Assembly (NCBI RefSeq): GCF_030538695.1
Contig: NZ_JAUNTN010000014.1
Coordinates: 37,264-101,263 of the forward strand
Origin: Paracoccus sp. (in: a-proteobacteria)
Lineage (GTDB): Bacteria > Pseudomonadota > Alphaproteobacteria > Rhodobacterales > Rhodobacteraceae
Direction of reading: 5' to 3'
DNA: 64,000 nucleotides
Shown: positions 35,084-44,441 of the stretch, piece by piece
Layout: every line of letters starts with the position of its first letter
Position numbering within the stretch: the first letter of the stretch is position 1
Position numbers and translations under genes: made by a program
Notes under the pieces: generated by a model
The model's database searches: none
What the model saw: the letters and a program-made list of their open reading frames with translations, nothing else
Told to the model about the DNA's origin: nothing

Positions 35084-35638
35084 TTAACGCAGGAACGGGT
35101 CTGTGGTTACGCTTTGGCGGTTGTCATCTGCCGAGGGCGCAAAGGACGGCACCCGCGCACCGGCGCGGCGCCAGCGTTCGGCCTCGGCCCGGCTGTCCAG
35201 CATTTGCGGGCGATAGGCACGGACATAGACGTTGCTATGGGCCATGATCTCGAAGAAGCGGCGGCTGTTGCGGGACCGGAAGCGTTCATCCTCGGCCGCC
35301 AATTCGCTGCGGATGGCCGAATCGCGGCCCGCGCGGGCGGTATAGGCCAGCAGCGCCTGATCCGCCGCCGGGGCGGCCCCCGTCACCGCCAGCGCCGCCG
35401 GGTTGCCGCCAAGCGCGGCGACCGCATCGGCCTGCGGGGTCGGATCGGTGATGTTGCTGCCGCCCGGAGTCGGCTGCGGCAGGGTGTTCAGGTCGGGCGG
35501 CATCTGCAAGGGCCGGGTCGGCAGGATGGCGAATTCATCCGGGCCTTCCTGCGTGCCGTCAAAGCTCATCAGTTGCGGGTTGCTGCTGCACCCGGCAAGG
35601 GCAAGACCTGCCACCACAATCACCGCCAAAGCCCGCAT
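35084..35638 (-). CDS. DUF3035 domain-containing lipoprotein
   Basis: 184 residues. The lipoprotein signal ends in LALAGC (Cys17). The block DEFAILPTRPLQMPPDLNTLP is the mark of DUF3035, found in alphaproteobacteria next to lspA and peptidase M16 genes, as here. The middle is Ala/Pro-rich; the end (RRFFEIMAHSNVYVRAYRPQML) is charged. Function unknown; the position suggests an envelope role. Last gene before a terminator. Confidence 0.87.
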   Translation of the reverse strand: MRALAVIVVAGLALAGCSSNPQLMSFDGTQEGPDEFAILPTRPLQMPPDLNTLPQPTPGGSNITDPTPQADAVAALGGNPAALAVTGAAPAADQALLAYTARAGRDSAIRSELAAEDERFRSRNSRRFFEIMAHSNVYVRAYRPQMLDSRAEAERWRRAGARVPSFAPSADDNRQSVTTDPFLR

Positions 35639-35668
35639 CTGCCGTCCCTTCCGACTGTTTCGCCCCTT

Positions 35669-36250
35669 TTAGCGTGGTTTCTTGCCGCCGTCACGGGTCT
35701 TGTCGCCCGGTTGCAAAACCAGCCCGAAAGCGCCGATGAAAATGGCAATATCCGCCACGTTGAAGCTGTAGGGGTTATGCCAGCCCGGCAATGACATATT
35801 CAGGAAATCCGCCACCGCGCCATAGGTCAGCCGGTCGATCACATTGCCAAGCGCACCGCCGATCAGAACCCCGGCGGCGATCTGCGCCAGCCTGCCGGGG
35901 CGGTTGCGCCACAGCCACCAGCCAACCCATGCGCTGATCCCCAGCGCCACCGCGATCAGCAGCCAGCGGGTCAGGTTCTGATCCGAGGCCATCAGGCCAA
36001 AGTTCATCCCCTGATTCCACGCCATGCGCAGGTTCAGCCAAGGGTCGATCAGATCAATGGCCCCCACGCGGTCAAGCTGCATGATATGCACGACGATATA
36101 TTTCGTCGCCTGATCCAGCAGCAACACCAGCGCCGCCGCCCAAACTGCAGGGGCCAGCCCCGGTGGGGGGGCCGCTTTGGTGCGGGGCTTGCGCGGTTTC
36201 GCCGGGGCTTTCGGCACCGGTTTTGGGGTGGTTTTTGTCTCGTCCGTCAT
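35669..36250 (-). CDS. lspA: Lipoprotein signal peptidase (signal peptidase II) with basic N-terminal extension
   Basis: 193 residues, inner membrane, cleaving prolipoproteins after lipidation. The catalytic aspartates are Asp139 ([15 protein letters not shown]) and Asp167 ([11 protein letters not shown]). Four membrane segments are present, with DQATKYIVV in the first. An extension of about 32 residues rich in Lys, Pro and Thr precedes the first segment; usual LspA is about 160-170 residues without it. Six bases follow purH. Confidence 0.95.
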   Translation of the reverse strand: MTDETKTTPKPVPKAPAKPRKPRTKAAPPPGLAPAVWAAALVLLLDQATKYIVVHIMQLDRVGAIDLIDPWLNLRMAWNQGMNFGLMASDQNLTRWLLIAVALGISAWVGWWLWRNRPGRLAQIAAGVLIGGALGNVIDRLTYGAVADFLNMSLPGWHNPYSFNVADIAIFIGAFGLVLQPGDKTRDGGKKPR

Positions 36251-36256
36251 GGGCGG

Positions 36257-37846
36257 TCAGTGCCGGAAATGCCGCTGGCCGGTAAAGACCATCGCCAGAC
36301 CCAGCCGGTTGGCGGCCTCGATCACCTCGGTATCGCGCATCGAGCCGCCGGGCTGGATCACCGCCCGCGCCCCGGCCTCGGCCAGCGCCTCGATCCCGTC
36401 GGCAAAGGGGAAGAACGCGTCGCTGGCGACCGCCGCCCCATCGGTCAGCGGCGCGGCAAGGCCAAGCACCTGCGCCGCGTCCTGCGATTTGATGCGACCG
36501 ATGCGGGTGCTGTCCACGCGGCTCATCTGGCCCGCGCCGATGCCGACGGTGGCCAGATCGCGGGCGTAAACGATGGCGTTGGATTTCACATGTTTGGCGA
36601 TCGTCCATGCGAACAGCAGGTCGGCCAGTTCGGCTTCGGTCGGCTGGCGTTCGGTCACGACCTTCAGATCGGCGGGGGTGACATGGCCGTTGTCACGGCC
36701 CTGCACCAGAAACCCGCCCGCGACCTGACGAAAGGTCAGCCCGCCCGCCTTGGGGTCCGGCAAACCGCCGGTGGTCAGCAGGCGCAGGTTTTTTTTGGCG
36801 GCAAAGACGTCGCGCGCCTCGTCGCTGGCCGAAGGGGCGATGACCACTTCGGTGAAAATCTCGGTGATGGCGCGGGCGGTGTCGCCGTCCAGCGGCTGAT
36901 TCAGCGCGATAATCCCGCCGAAGGCGCTGGTGCGGTCGCAGTCAAAGGCGCGGCGATAGGCGTCAACCGCGCTGTCGCCACGCGCCACGCCGCAGGGGTT
37001 GGCGTGTTTGATAATGGCGCAGGCGGGGCCTTGGGCCGGGTCAAACTCGGCCACCAGCTCGAACGCGGCATCGGTGTCGTTGATGTTGTTGTAGGACAGT
37101 TCCTTGCCCTGCCATTGCCGGGCGGTCGCCACACCGGGGCGGTTGGAACCGTCGGTGTAAAACGCCGCTGCCTGATGCGGGTTCTCGCCATAGCGCAGCG
37201 GTTGCGCCAGCGTGCCGGCAAAGGCGCGGCGGCGTGGGGTGTCCTGCCCGATCGCCCCGGCCATCCAGGTCGAGACCGCCGCATCATAGGCCGCCGTGCG
37301 GGCATAGGCGATCTGCGCCTGTTGCTTGCGAAAGGCCAGCGAGGTTGCGTCGTCATTCGCGTCCAGTTCCGCCAGCAGTGCGTCGTAATCGGCCACGTCC
37401 ACGATGGTCGTCACAAAAGCGTGGTTCTTGGCCGCCGCGCGGATCATCGCCGGGCCGCCAATGTCGATATTCTCGATGCAATCGGCGTAATCGCCGCTCT
37501 TGGCCACGGTTTCTTCGAACGGGTAAAGGTTCACCACCAGCAGGTCGATCCCCTCGATCTGATGGGCCTGCATCGCGGCCAGATGCTCGTCATTGTCGCG
37601 CAGGGCCAGCAGGCCGCCGTGAACCTTGGGATGCAGGGTTTTCACGCGGCCGTCCATCATCTCGGGAAAGCCGGTGACATCGGCGACATCGCGCACGGTC
37701 AGCCCCGCTTCGCGCAGGGTCTTGGCGGTGCCGCCGGTGGACAGCAATTCCACCCCTCGGGCGGCCAGTTTGCGGGCGAAGTCAAGCAGCCCGGTCTTGT
37801 CGGAAACCGAGATCAGCGCGCGGGTCAGGGGGATGCGGTCGGTCAT
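36257..37846 (-). CDS. purH: Bifunctional AICAR transformylase / IMP cyclohydrolase
   Basis: 529 residues, the last two steps of IMP synthesis. The N-terminal cyclohydrolase domain (about 1-200) starts with [16 protein letters not shown] and has [13 protein letters not shown]; the C-terminal transformylase domain holds [23 protein letters not shown] with the catalytic Lys-His pair, and the end motif [17 protein letters not shown]. Length and order are standard. It sits between heparinase and lspA in one operon. Confidence 0.97.
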   Translation of the reverse strand: MTDRIPLTRALISVSDKTGLLDFARKLAARGVELLSTGGTAKTLREAGLTVRDVADVTGFPEMMDGRVKTLHPKVHGGLLALRDNDEHLAAMQAHQIEGIDLLVVNLYPFEETVAKSGDYADCIENIDIGGPAMIRAAAKNHAFVTTIVDVADYDALLAELDANDDATSLAFRKQQAQIAYARTAAYDAAVSTWMAGAIGQDTPRRRAFAGTLAQPLRYGENPHQAAAFYTDGSNRPGVATARQWQGKELSYNNINDTDAAFELVAEFDPAQGPACAIIKHANPCGVARGDSAVDAYRRAFDCDRTSAFGGIIALNQPLDGDTARAITEIFTEVVIAPSASDEARDVFAAKKNLRLLTTGGLPDPKAGGLTFRQVAGGFLVQGRDNGHVTPADLKVVTERQPTEAELADLLFAWTIAKHVKSNAIVYARDLATVGIGAGQMSRVDSTRIGRIKSQDAAQVLGLAAPLTDGAAVASDAFFPFADGIEALAEAGARAVIQPGGSMRDTEVIEAANRLGLAMVFTGQRHFRH

Positions 37847-37878
37847 GTCAGGGGCCTTTGGCTATGTTCGGGTCGGGT

Positions 37879-39516
37879 TCAGCTAAACCTTGCCTGCGCG
37901 AAGGTCCAGCCGATCTGAATACCTTGTGCGGCAAGTTCGGTGGTCAGCACGATCTGTTGGCTGGCGACGGGCTGCGGCAGGCTGCTGTCCAGCCAGGCGG
38001 TTGGCTCCAGCGACAGCTCCGCCACGCCGTCATGGCCGAATTGCCACAGCTCGCCGCCGGGCAGGTCCAGCGCTACCCAGTTATCGACGATTTCCGCGCC
38101 GATATCGGGGTGCAGGTGAAAGCGGATGGTAAAGGGCAGCGGCATGCCGCCGGTGGCCTGCTGAAGCTGCGCCATCTGCGCGTCGTTCAGCGCGGCCAGC
38201 GAATCCTCGCCCATCAGGCGCAACCCGTCGGGTTCCAGCCATAGCTCGCGCATATGGGTCAGCCCGTGGCTGTCCTGCCAGCCGTTATGCCCGGCCAGCA
38301 GATGCGCGACCTCGGCGGTATGGGCGGGGCCGGTGTCGGGGGGCAGCAGGTTGCCATCGGCATCGGCCTCTCCGGCCCAGACGCGGGTGGGCAGGTCGGT
38401 CAGCCGGTCGCCCGCACCCTTGGCACCGCGTTCCAGCCGCGAGGATGACAGCCCGGTGACGCACAGGGTCGAATGGCAGGGGGTGGCCCGGCTGGCCCGC
38501 GACCATGCCGCGCCGAACATCCGCCCCGAGCCGCAGGACACCACCAGCGGCACCCGTGCCACGGTCAGTTCGAACCCCAGCGTCGAGGCATGGGCCGTGC
38601 GCGCGTCCCGCCCCGAAGGCGGCGCGGCGGCGTCCAGCATCAGCGTGGTGCGGCCCCTTGCCATGCGGGCGTAACCCATGGCAAGGCCGGGTTCCGTCAG
38701 CGCAGGCCCTTTGGCGGCGCGCAGGCATTGATCCAGCCGCCCCGGCGCCCCGCGCCCGCCGCCGTGAAAGCGCGGCAGCATCCCATCGGCATGGCGCAGG
38801 CTGCGCAGGACTGGCGCGGTGCGGTCGATGGTGTCGCGGATCTGCTGTGGCAGGGTAATGCCGTGGGTGGCGGCAGCCTCGGACACCCAGACCAGCAGGG
38901 CGAAACAGTCCAGCAATTGTTCCGGGTTGCGCGACGGCAGCGTGCCGTCGGCCATGACCACCATCTGATCGGCCAGCCCGTTCAGCGCCGCCGCTGCCCG
39001 CATTTCCGCCCCTTTCAGCGAGGTGGCGGCGATGAACAGCCCGGCCAGCGCCTCGATCCGGGCGGGACCAGAGGGGGCCTCGGCCCAATGCGTCGTCAGA
39101 TGGGCAAGTTGTTCATGCAGCGAATCAAAGATCGGGCCAGAGCGGTCGCGGTCCAGTCCCGGCAGGATCATGCCGCCGTGAAACACCCAGCGCAGTACCC
39201 GCCGCCCGGTGATCGAGGGCCGCCATTCGCGCGAATCATCGGGGTTCGGATGCGCCGCGATCCAGTCCAGCACCCGCGCCTGCGCCAGACTGCGGGCGGC
39301 GGGCGTGTTGACGGCGGCCAGATCGTCCAGCCAGCGGAACCCGTGCAATTCATCGGCATAGCCCGCCGAGGGCGGCTTTTGCGTGAAAGGATCACCATTC
39401 AGCGTGCCACCGGGCAGGCGCAGTTCGCCGCCCACGATGTCCTGCCCGCGGGTGGGGTTGCCAAGCGCCTTGGGTTCCGGCGGGCGGGTAAAGCCATGCG
39501 GGCGGTCATCCGACAT
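37879..39516 (-). CDS. Heparinase II/III family protein
   Basis: 545 residues from the ATG at 39516, which has the strong site AGAAGGAGAGACGCC; a start 63 bases upstream lacks one. The N-terminal half is the alpha-toroid region (REWRPSITGRRVLRWVFHGG; LLDCFALLVWVSEAA), the C-terminal half the beta-sheet domain typical of heparinase II/III lyases (FTIRFHLHPDIGAEI). There is no signal peptide at this start, which is unusual for a polysaccharide lyase. The substrate is unknown. It lies between rsmB and purH. Confidence 0.88.
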   Translation of the reverse strand: MSDDRPHGFTRPPEPKALGNPTRGQDIVGGELRLPGGTLNGDPFTQKPPSAGYADELHGFRWLDDLAAVNTPAARSLAQARVLDWIAAHPNPDDSREWRPSITGRRVLRWVFHGGMILPGLDRDRSGPIFDSLHEQLAHLTTHWAEAPSGPARIEALAGLFIAATSLKGAEMRAAAALNGLADQMVVMADGTLPSRNPEQLLDCFALLVWVSEAAATHGITLPQQIRDTIDRTAPVLRSLRHADGMLPRFHGGGRGAPGRLDQCLRAAKGPALTEPGLAMGYARMARGRTTLMLDAAAPPSGRDARTAHASTLGFELTVARVPLVVSCGSGRMFGAAWSRASRATPCHSTLCVTGLSSSRLERGAKGAGDRLTDLPTRVWAGEADADGNLLPPDTGPAHTAEVAHLLAGHNGWQDSHGLTHMRELWLEPDGLRLMGEDSLAALNDAQMAQLQQATGGMPLPFTIRFHLHPDIGAEIVDNWVALDLPGGELWQFGHDGVAELSLEPTAWLDSSLPQPVASQQIVLTTELAAQGIQIGWTFAQARFS

Positions 39517-39544
39517 CGGGCGTCTCTCCTTCTGCCGAAAGGGT

Positions 39545-40840
39545 TTACGGCCTGCCGCCCCCCTTGCGCAAGCGGGCAAGGTAGAACCCGTCCATCCCGC
39601 CGCGTTCCGGCCAGAAATCAGGCCGCAGCCGCAGGCCGTGGGCGCTACGCCAGCCCGGTTCGATCCATGCCGCTTCGGGGATTTCCGCCGTCAGATCGGG
39701 GTGGCGGGCAAGGGCAGCGGTGATCTGGTCCTCGCCCTCATCCGGCAGCAGCGAGCAGGTGGCATAAACCAGCCGACCGCCTTCGGGCAGTCGCGCGATG
39801 GCGTGGTCCAGCAGCCGGGTTTGCAGCGCGGTGATCGCAGGCAGGGCGCCGCCGTCGCGGATCAGCGGCAGGTCGGGATGGCGGCGGATGGTGCCGGTGG
39901 CAGAGCAGGGCGCATCCAGCAGAATTGCATCCGGCGGGCTGTCCGGGTGCCAGTCCAGCGCGTCGCCGGTAATGATTTCCGCCGTCAGCCCGCAGCGGTC
40001 AAGGTTCTGGCGCAGCCGCTCCAGCCGGTCTGCCGACAGGTCCAGTGCCGTGACCTTTGCCCCGGCTGCGGCCAGTTGCAGCGTCTTGCCCCCCGGCGCG
40101 GCGCAGAGGTCCGCAATGACCTCGCCCGGCTGCGGGTCCAGCAGGCGCACGGCCAGCGCGGCGGCGGCATCCTGCACCCACCAGTCGCCCTCGGCAAAGC
40201 CGGGCAGGGTGGAAACCTGTGTCAAGGCCAGCCGCAGCGAGCCGGTGGGCAGGGTTTCGCCCATTGCGGCCAGTGCGGGCGGAAAGCTGGTTTTCGCGGT
40301 CAGGTCCAGTGGTGCGCCTGCCTGATGGGCGGCTTCGATCGCCGCGACGGCATCCGCACCCCAGGCCGCCAGTAACGGCTTGCGCAGCCAGTCCGGCAGG
40401 CGTTGCGGTGGCAGCGCGGCCCATGCCTCGCCCGCATCGGCCAGTTTGCGCAGCACCGCATTGACCATGCCGCTGGCCGCCTGTCCCTTTTGCCCAAGCG
40501 CACGTGCCGAGGCCACGGCGGCATTGACCACGCCATGCGGGGCCTCATGCAGTTCCAGCATCTCGACCGTGGCCAGCCGCAGGATGTCGCGGATGTCGGG
40601 GCGCGGGGCGCGGTGCAGATGCGGGGCCAGCAGCGTGTCGGCCCGGCCCTGATGGCGCAGCGTGGTCAGGGCCAGCCTTTGGGCGCGGGCGCGGTCGGCA
40701 GGGGGCAGGCTGTCCAGCATATCGGCCTGATCGGCAAGGCTCGCGCCATCACGGACGCCGCGCAGCAACATCAGCGCGGCGGCGCGGGGGCCGGGTTTGG
40801 CCTTGTTCCGGGGGTGCGGGTTTTTTACCATAAGGTTCAT
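39545..40840 (-). CDS. rsmB: 16S rRNA (cytosine-967 C5)-methyltransferase-type protein RsmB
   Basis: 431 residues. The N-terminal NusB-like RNA-binding domain spans about 20-140 (AALMLLRGVRDGASL; VNAAVASARALG), and the SAM methyltransferase domain follows with DLCAAPGGKTLQLAA, the two catalytic cysteine motifs LDAPCSATGTIRRHPD and YATCSLLPDEGE, all intact. First gene of the operon. The ATG at 40840 follows AAAAGGATTAA; MVKNP at 40831 is an alternative. Only 25 bases separate it from the divergent SdhAF4 gene. Confidence 0.94.
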   Translation of the reverse strand: MNLMVKNPHPRNKAKPGPRAAALMLLRGVRDGASLADQADMLDSLPPADRARAQRLALTTLRHQGRADTLLAPHLHRAPRPDIRDILRLATVEMLELHEAPHGVVNAAVASARALGQKGQAASGMVNAVLRKLADAGEAWAALPPQRLPDWLRKPLLAAWGADAVAAIEAAHQAGAPLDLTAKTSFPPALAAMGETLPTGSLRLALTQVSTLPGFAEGDWWVQDAAAALAVRLLDPQPGEVIADLCAAPGGKTLQLAAAGAKVTALDLSADRLERLRQNLDRCGLTAEIITGDALDWHPDSPPDAILLDAPCSATGTIRRHPDLPLIRDGGALPAITALQTRLLDHAIARLPEGGRLVYATCSLLPDEGEDQITAALARHPDLTAEIPEAAWIEPGWRSAHGLRLRPDFWPERGGMDGFYLARLRKGGGRP

Positions 40841-40865
40841 TTAATCCTTTTTACGGGAGCGCGCC
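40841..40865. promoter_or_regulatory. 25-base divergent gap rsmB / SdhAF4 holding both ribosome binding sites
   Basis: The two ATG codons face away from each other with 25 bases between. The gap contains AAAGGA for rsmB on the minus strand and ACGGGAGCGCGCC for the other gene on the plus strand, so both promoters must lie inside the opposite coding sequence or the transcripts must be leader-overlapping. Confidence 0.6.
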
Positions 40866-41039
40866 ATGAGTGAAAAACCCGACATCCCCGCCGCCGCCCA
40901 ACGCGCCCTTGCCGAAGCCGAGGCACGCCGCAAAGCCGCCAAACCGCTGGATCTGCCGGTGGAATATGGCGGCCGCGATGGTCCCGAGCCGGTCCGTTTC
41001 GGCGATTACGAGAAAAAGGGCATCGCCGTCGATTTCTGA
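40866..41039 (+). CDS. sdhAF4: DUF1674 protein, succinate dehydrogenase assembly factor 4 (SdhAF4) homologue
   Basis: 57-residue gene that is easy to miss. Start ATG 40866 behind ACGGGAGCGCGCC, stop TGA 41037-41039. The sequence MSEKPDIPAAAQRALAEAEA leads to the family motif LPVEYGGRDGPEPVRFGDYE and the closing KKGIAVDF, which match DUF1674/SdhAF4. In eukaryotes SdhAF4 binds flavinated SdhA and shields it before it joins SdhB; the bacterial role is inferred. No sdh genes are in the window. Confidence 0.9.
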   Translation: MSEKPDIPAAAQRALAEAEARRKAAKPLDLPVEYGGRDGPEPVRFGDYEKKGIAVDF

Positions 41040-41053
41040 GCCGTCGGATGGAT

Positions 41054-41090
41054 ATTTATGGACAAAAGATTTAGGCTTTTGTCCATGAAT
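41054..41090. terminator. Long hairpin between convergent SdhAF4 and rfbA genes (dispersed-motif copy)
   Basis: ATTTATGGACAAAAG (41054-41068) and CTTTTGTCCATGAAT (41076-41090) pair over 15 positions with one G-U and a seven-base loop. It ends 7 bases before the rfbA stop and 15 bases after the SdhAF4 stop, so it can end both transcripts. The left arm, with the GG before it, is a copy of a sequence that also occurs near 48172 and 56551. Confidence 0.7.
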
Positions 41091-41097
41091 TGACAGG

Positions 41098-41970
41098 TCA
41101 GCTCAGCAGTCGGGCGAGGTATTCGCCATAGCTGTTCTTGCGGAACAATTCGGCGCGGGCGCGAAGCTGATCTGCGCTGATCCAGCCCTTGTTATAGGCG
41201 ATTTCCTCGGGGCAGCCGGTTTGCAGGCCCTGACGGTTTTCCAGCGTGCGCACGAAATTGCCCGCATCCAGCAGGCTGGCATGGGTGCCGGTGTCCAGCC
41301 AGGCAAAGCCGCGTCCCATCAGCTCGACGGTCAGGCTGCCATCATGCAGATATGTTTCCAGCAAGGTGGTGATTTCCAGTTCGCCCCGCTCTGATGGCTG
41401 GACCTGGCGGGCGCGTTCCGAGGCGGTGCCGTCAAGGAAATAGAGGCCGGTGACAGCGTAATGCGACGGCGGGATGCTGGGTTTTTCGATGACCGCCCGC
41501 ACGGTGCCGTTTGCGTCGAAATCGACCACGCCATAGCGTTCCGGGTCGGATACGCGATAGCCGAAGACCGTGCCGCCCGTATCCCGCACCCCGGCTGAAT
41601 CCAGCAATTTGGGCAGGCCGTGGCCAAAGAAGATATTATCGCCAAGCACCATGGCCGAGGGCGCACCGTCCAGAAAATCCTCGGCCAGCAGATAGGCTTG
41701 CGCCAGCCCGTCGGGCGAGGGTTGCACGATCCATTCAAACCGCAGCCCCCATTGCGCACCGTCGCCAAGCAGGCGTTGGAACTGGGCCTGATCCTCGGGG
41801 GTGGTGATAATGGCGATGTCGCGGATGCCGGACAGCATCAGCACCGAAATCGGATAGTAAATCATTGGCTTGTCGTAAATCGGCAGAAGCTGTTTCGATA
41901 CGCCCATGGTGATGGGATAAAGGCGTGTGCCGGACCCGCCTGCCAGAATGATGCCTTTGCGTTGGGTCAT
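41098..41970 (-). CDS. rfbA: Glucose-1-phosphate thymidylyltransferase
   Basis: 290 residues from the ATG at 41970 (MTQRKGIILAGGSGTRLYP), which overlaps the rfbD stop; the frame is open for 48 bases upstream. Makes dTDP-glucose, first step of dTDP-L-rhamnose synthesis. The nucleotide loop is GGSGTRLYPIT, with MVLGDNIFFGHG and EKPSIPPSHYAVTGLY further on. Full length. Last of the operon dapB-rfbC-rfbB-rfbD-rfbA and followed by a hairpin. Confidence 0.97.
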   Translation of the reverse strand: MTQRKGIILAGGSGTRLYPITMGVSKQLLPIYDKPMIYYPISVLMLSGIRDIAIITTPEDQAQFQRLLGDGAQWGLRFEWIVQPSPDGLAQAYLLAEDFLDGAPSAMVLGDNIFFGHGLPKLLDSAGVRDTGGTVFGYRVSDPERYGVVDFDANGTVRAVIEKPSIPPSHYAVTGLYFLDGTASERARQVQPSERGELEITTLLETYLHDGSLTVELMGRGFAWLDTGTHASLLDAGNFVRTLENRQGLQTGCPEEIAYNKGWISADQLRARAELFRKNSYGEYLARLLS

Positions 41971-42821
41971 TTTTGGGTCTCCAATGCGGTCAGGACGTGG
42001 TCCAGACCGATGCGCCAATCGGGGCGCGTGATGTCGAAATCACGGGCGATGGCCGTGCAGTCAAGGCGCGAGTTCAGCGGTCGTTGCGCCGGGGTCGGAT
42101 AGGCGCTGGTGGGAATATCCGTCACCTGTGTGGGCAGGCCCGCGCGGGCAAAGATTGCGCGGGCAAAATCGGCCCAGCTCGTGTCTGGGGTGCCGCTGAA
42201 ATGATAGATCCCGCCGCTGCGGGCCGGGTCGGCCAGCATGGTGCGGACGATGGTCAGCATGGCTTCGGCGATGTCTGCCGCCGGGGTCGGACCGCCGATC
42301 TGGTCGGCCACGATGGTCAGCGCCTCACGCTCGGCCCCGAGGCGCAGCATGGTTTTCACGAAATTGCTGCCGTCCTGCGAAAACACCCATGAGGTGCGCA
42401 GGATCACCGCGCGGGGGTGCGCCGCCATGACCGCCTGCTCGCCCGCCAGCTTGGTTGCGCCGTAAACGCCAAGCGGGCCGGTTGCGGCGCTCTCATTGCG
42501 AGGCTGGTCGCCGCTGCCGTCAAAGACGTAATCGGTCGAGACATGCACAAAGGGCAGTCCTTGCGCTGCGCAGGCGGCGGCGATGGCGGCGGGGGCGCCG
42601 GTGTTGACCAGACGGGCGGCCTCGGGTTCTGCTTCGGCGCGGTCCACGGCGGTCCATGCGGCGGCGTTCAGCACCGCGTCGCAATCGCGGACCATGGCGG
42701 CGCAGGCGGCCGGGTCGCTCAGGTCGGCCTGATCCCGGCCAAGAAAGACGGCATCAGGCAACAGGCGTTGCAGCGCCTGCGCCACCTGACCCGTTTTACC
42801 GAACACCAAAAAACGCGCCAT
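41967..42821 (-). CDS. rfbD: dTDP-4-dehydrorhamnose reductase
   Basis: 284 residues from the ATG at 42821, four bases after the rfbB stop. Final step: NADPH reduction to dTDP-L-rhamnose. SDR-type fold with FGKTGQVAQAL at the N-terminus, STDYVFDGSG and the catalytic YGATKLAGEQAV (Tyr-xxx-Lys). ILRTSWVFSQDGSNFVKTM is the family block that follows. Full length and intact. Confidence 0.96.
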   Translation of the reverse strand: MARFLVFGKTGQVAQALQRLLPDAVFLGRDQADLSDPAACAAMVRDCDAVLNAAAWTAVDRAEAEPEAARLVNTGAPAAIAAACAAQGLPFVHVSTDYVFDGSGDQPRNESAATGPLGVYGATKLAGEQAVMAAHPRAVILRTSWVFSQDGSNFVKTMLRLGAEREALTIVADQIGGPTPAADIAEAMLTIVRTMLADPARSGGIYHFSGTPDTSWADFARAIFARAGLPTQVTDIPTSAYPTPAQRPLNSRLDCTAIARDFDITRPDWRIGLDHVLTALETQK

Positions 42822-42825
42822 CAGA

Positions 42826-43863
42826 TCAGCCTTTCCCAAGCCGCTGGCCCACGCCGTCGCGGTTCAGCAGCGGTTCCCACCAGCCGCGGTTCGACAGATA
42901 CCATTCGACCGTGCGGCGCAGCCCTTCCTCGACCGTGACCGAAGGCCGCCAGCCCAGCTCATTGCGAATCCGCGTCGGGTCGATGGCATAGCGGCGGTCA
43001 TGGCCGGGGCGGTCGGTGACGAACTGGATCAGACCGGCATGAGGCGCACCTTCGGGGTGCAATTCGTCCATATGCGTGCAGATGGTGCGCACGAGGTCGA
43101 TGTTCGTCGCCTCGTTCTCGCCGCCGATATTATAGCTGCGGCCAAGCGCGCCCTTTTCCAGCACCAGAAGCAGGGCGTCGGCGTGATCCTCGACATACAG
43201 CCAGTCGCGCACGTTGCCGCCGTCGCCGTAAACCGGGATCGGGCGACCGTGCAGCGCGTTCAGGATCACCACCGGCACCAGCTTTTCGGGGAAATGATAG
43301 GGGCCGTAATTGTTGGAACAATTGGTCAGCACCACCGGCAGGCCATAGGTTTCATGCCACGCCCGCACCAGATGGTCGGACCCGGCCTTGGATGCCGAAT
43401 AGGGGCTGCGCGGGTCATAGGGCGTGGTTTCCGTGAACTGCCCGGTCTCGCCCAGCGAACCGAACACCTCATCGGTGGAAATGTGGTGGAACCGGAAACC
43501 GTCCGGTTTGCCCTCGCGCGTCCAGTAATCCCGCGCCGCCTCCAGCATGTTGAAGGTGCCGATGACGTTGGTTTCGATAAACGCCGCCGGGCCGTCGATG
43601 GAACGGTCTACATGGCTTTCCGCCGCCAGATGCATCACCGCATCGGGGCGGTGGGTGGCGAACACCCGATCCAGCGCCGCGCGGTCGCGGATGTCCACCT
43701 GTTCGAACGCATAGCCCGGATCACGCGCCGCATCCGCCACGTTTTCGAGATTCGCCGCATAGGTCAGCGCGTCGAGATTGACTACCTCATGCCCACGCGA
43801 AACCGCCAGCCGCACCACGGCAGAGCCGATAAACCCCGCGCCACCTGTGACCAGAATCTTCAT
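42826..43863 (-). CDS. rfbB: dTDP-glucose 4,6-dehydratase
   Basis: 345 residues from the ATG at 43863, which overlaps the rfbC stop as ATGA. NAD-dependent dehydration of dTDP-glucose to the 4-keto-6-deoxy sugar. Gly motif [29 protein letters not shown], the catalytic [10 protein letters not shown], and [15 protein letters not shown] with Tyr-xxx-Lys. [15 protein letters not shown] completes the signature. Intact. Confidence 0.97.
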   Translation of the reverse strand: MKILVTGGAGFIGSAVVRLAVSRGHEVVNLDALTYAANLENVADAARDPGYAFEQVDIRDRAALDRVFATHRPDAVMHLAAESHVDRSIDGPAAFIETNVIGTFNMLEAARDYWTREGKPDGFRFHHISTDEVFGSLGETGQFTETTPYDPRSPYSASKAGSDHLVRAWHETYGLPVVLTNCSNNYGPYHFPEKLVPVVILNALHGRPIPVYGDGGNVRDWLYVEDHADALLLVLEKGALGRSYNIGGENEATNIDLVRTICTHMDELHPEGAPHAGLIQFVTDRPGHDRRYAIDPTRIRNELGWRPSVTVEEGLRRTVEWYLSNRGWWEPLLNRDGVGQRLGKG

Positions 43864-44414
43864 GCCTGCCCCCCGAACGGTGATGCCCAATCAGCGAAGG
43901 CCGGGGCGGCTGCATCCTTTGGCGACAACAGCGGCGTATCCACGCCCCAGTCGATGCCCAGCGAATCCCAGCGCACCGCGCCGTCACATTCGGGCGCATA
44001 GTGATCGGTGCATTTATAGATGATTTCCGTATCCGGTTCGCGGGTCACGAAACCATGCAGGAACCCCGCCGGAATCCAAAGCTGTTTGCCGTTTTCATAG
44101 GACAGCTCGACCCCGACCCATTTGCCGTAATTCGGGCTGTTTGGGCGCACGTCCACGGCCACATCGAACAGCCGCCCGCGCCCGCAGCGCACCAGCTTGC
44201 CCTGGGCATGGGGCGGGCTTTGATAATGCAGCCCGCGCAGGGTGCCTGTGGCGCTGGACATGGAATGGTTGTCCTGCACGAAATCCGGCAGATGGACGCC
44301 TGCGGCCTCCAGCGTCTTGCGGTTCCAGCTTTCGCTGAAAAAGCCCCGGTCGTCGCCAAAGCGGCGCGGGGTCAGAATCAGCACTTCGGGCAGGGCGGTC
44401 GTGTCAATTTGCAT
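43860..44414 (-). CDS. rfbC: dTDP-4-dehydrorhamnose 3,5-epimerase
   Basis: 184 residues, cupin-type dimer that epimerises C3 and C5. Blocks are [36 protein letters not shown] with the catalytic His region, [20 protein letters not shown], and [12 protein letters not shown]. First of the four sugar genes on this strand, 27 bases after dapB, so probably cotranscribed with it. Confidence 0.97.
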   Translation of the reverse strand: MQIDTTALPEVLILTPRRFGDDRGFFSESWNRKTLEAAGVHLPDFVQDNHSMSSATGTLRGLHYQSPPHAQGKLVRCGRGRLFDVAVDVRPNSPNYGKWVGVELSYENGKQLWIPAGFLHGFVTREPDTEIIYKCTDHYAPECDGAVRWDSLGIDWGVDTPLLSPKDAAAPAFADWASPFGGQA

Positions 44415-44441
44415 GGCAGGTCTTTCGGTCAGAAAAGCGGC

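Noticed and set aside
36086-37918. Long open frame on the plus strand across purH
   Set aside because: Shadow of purH; the protein is low-complexity Arg/Gly/Gln and lacks any family feature.
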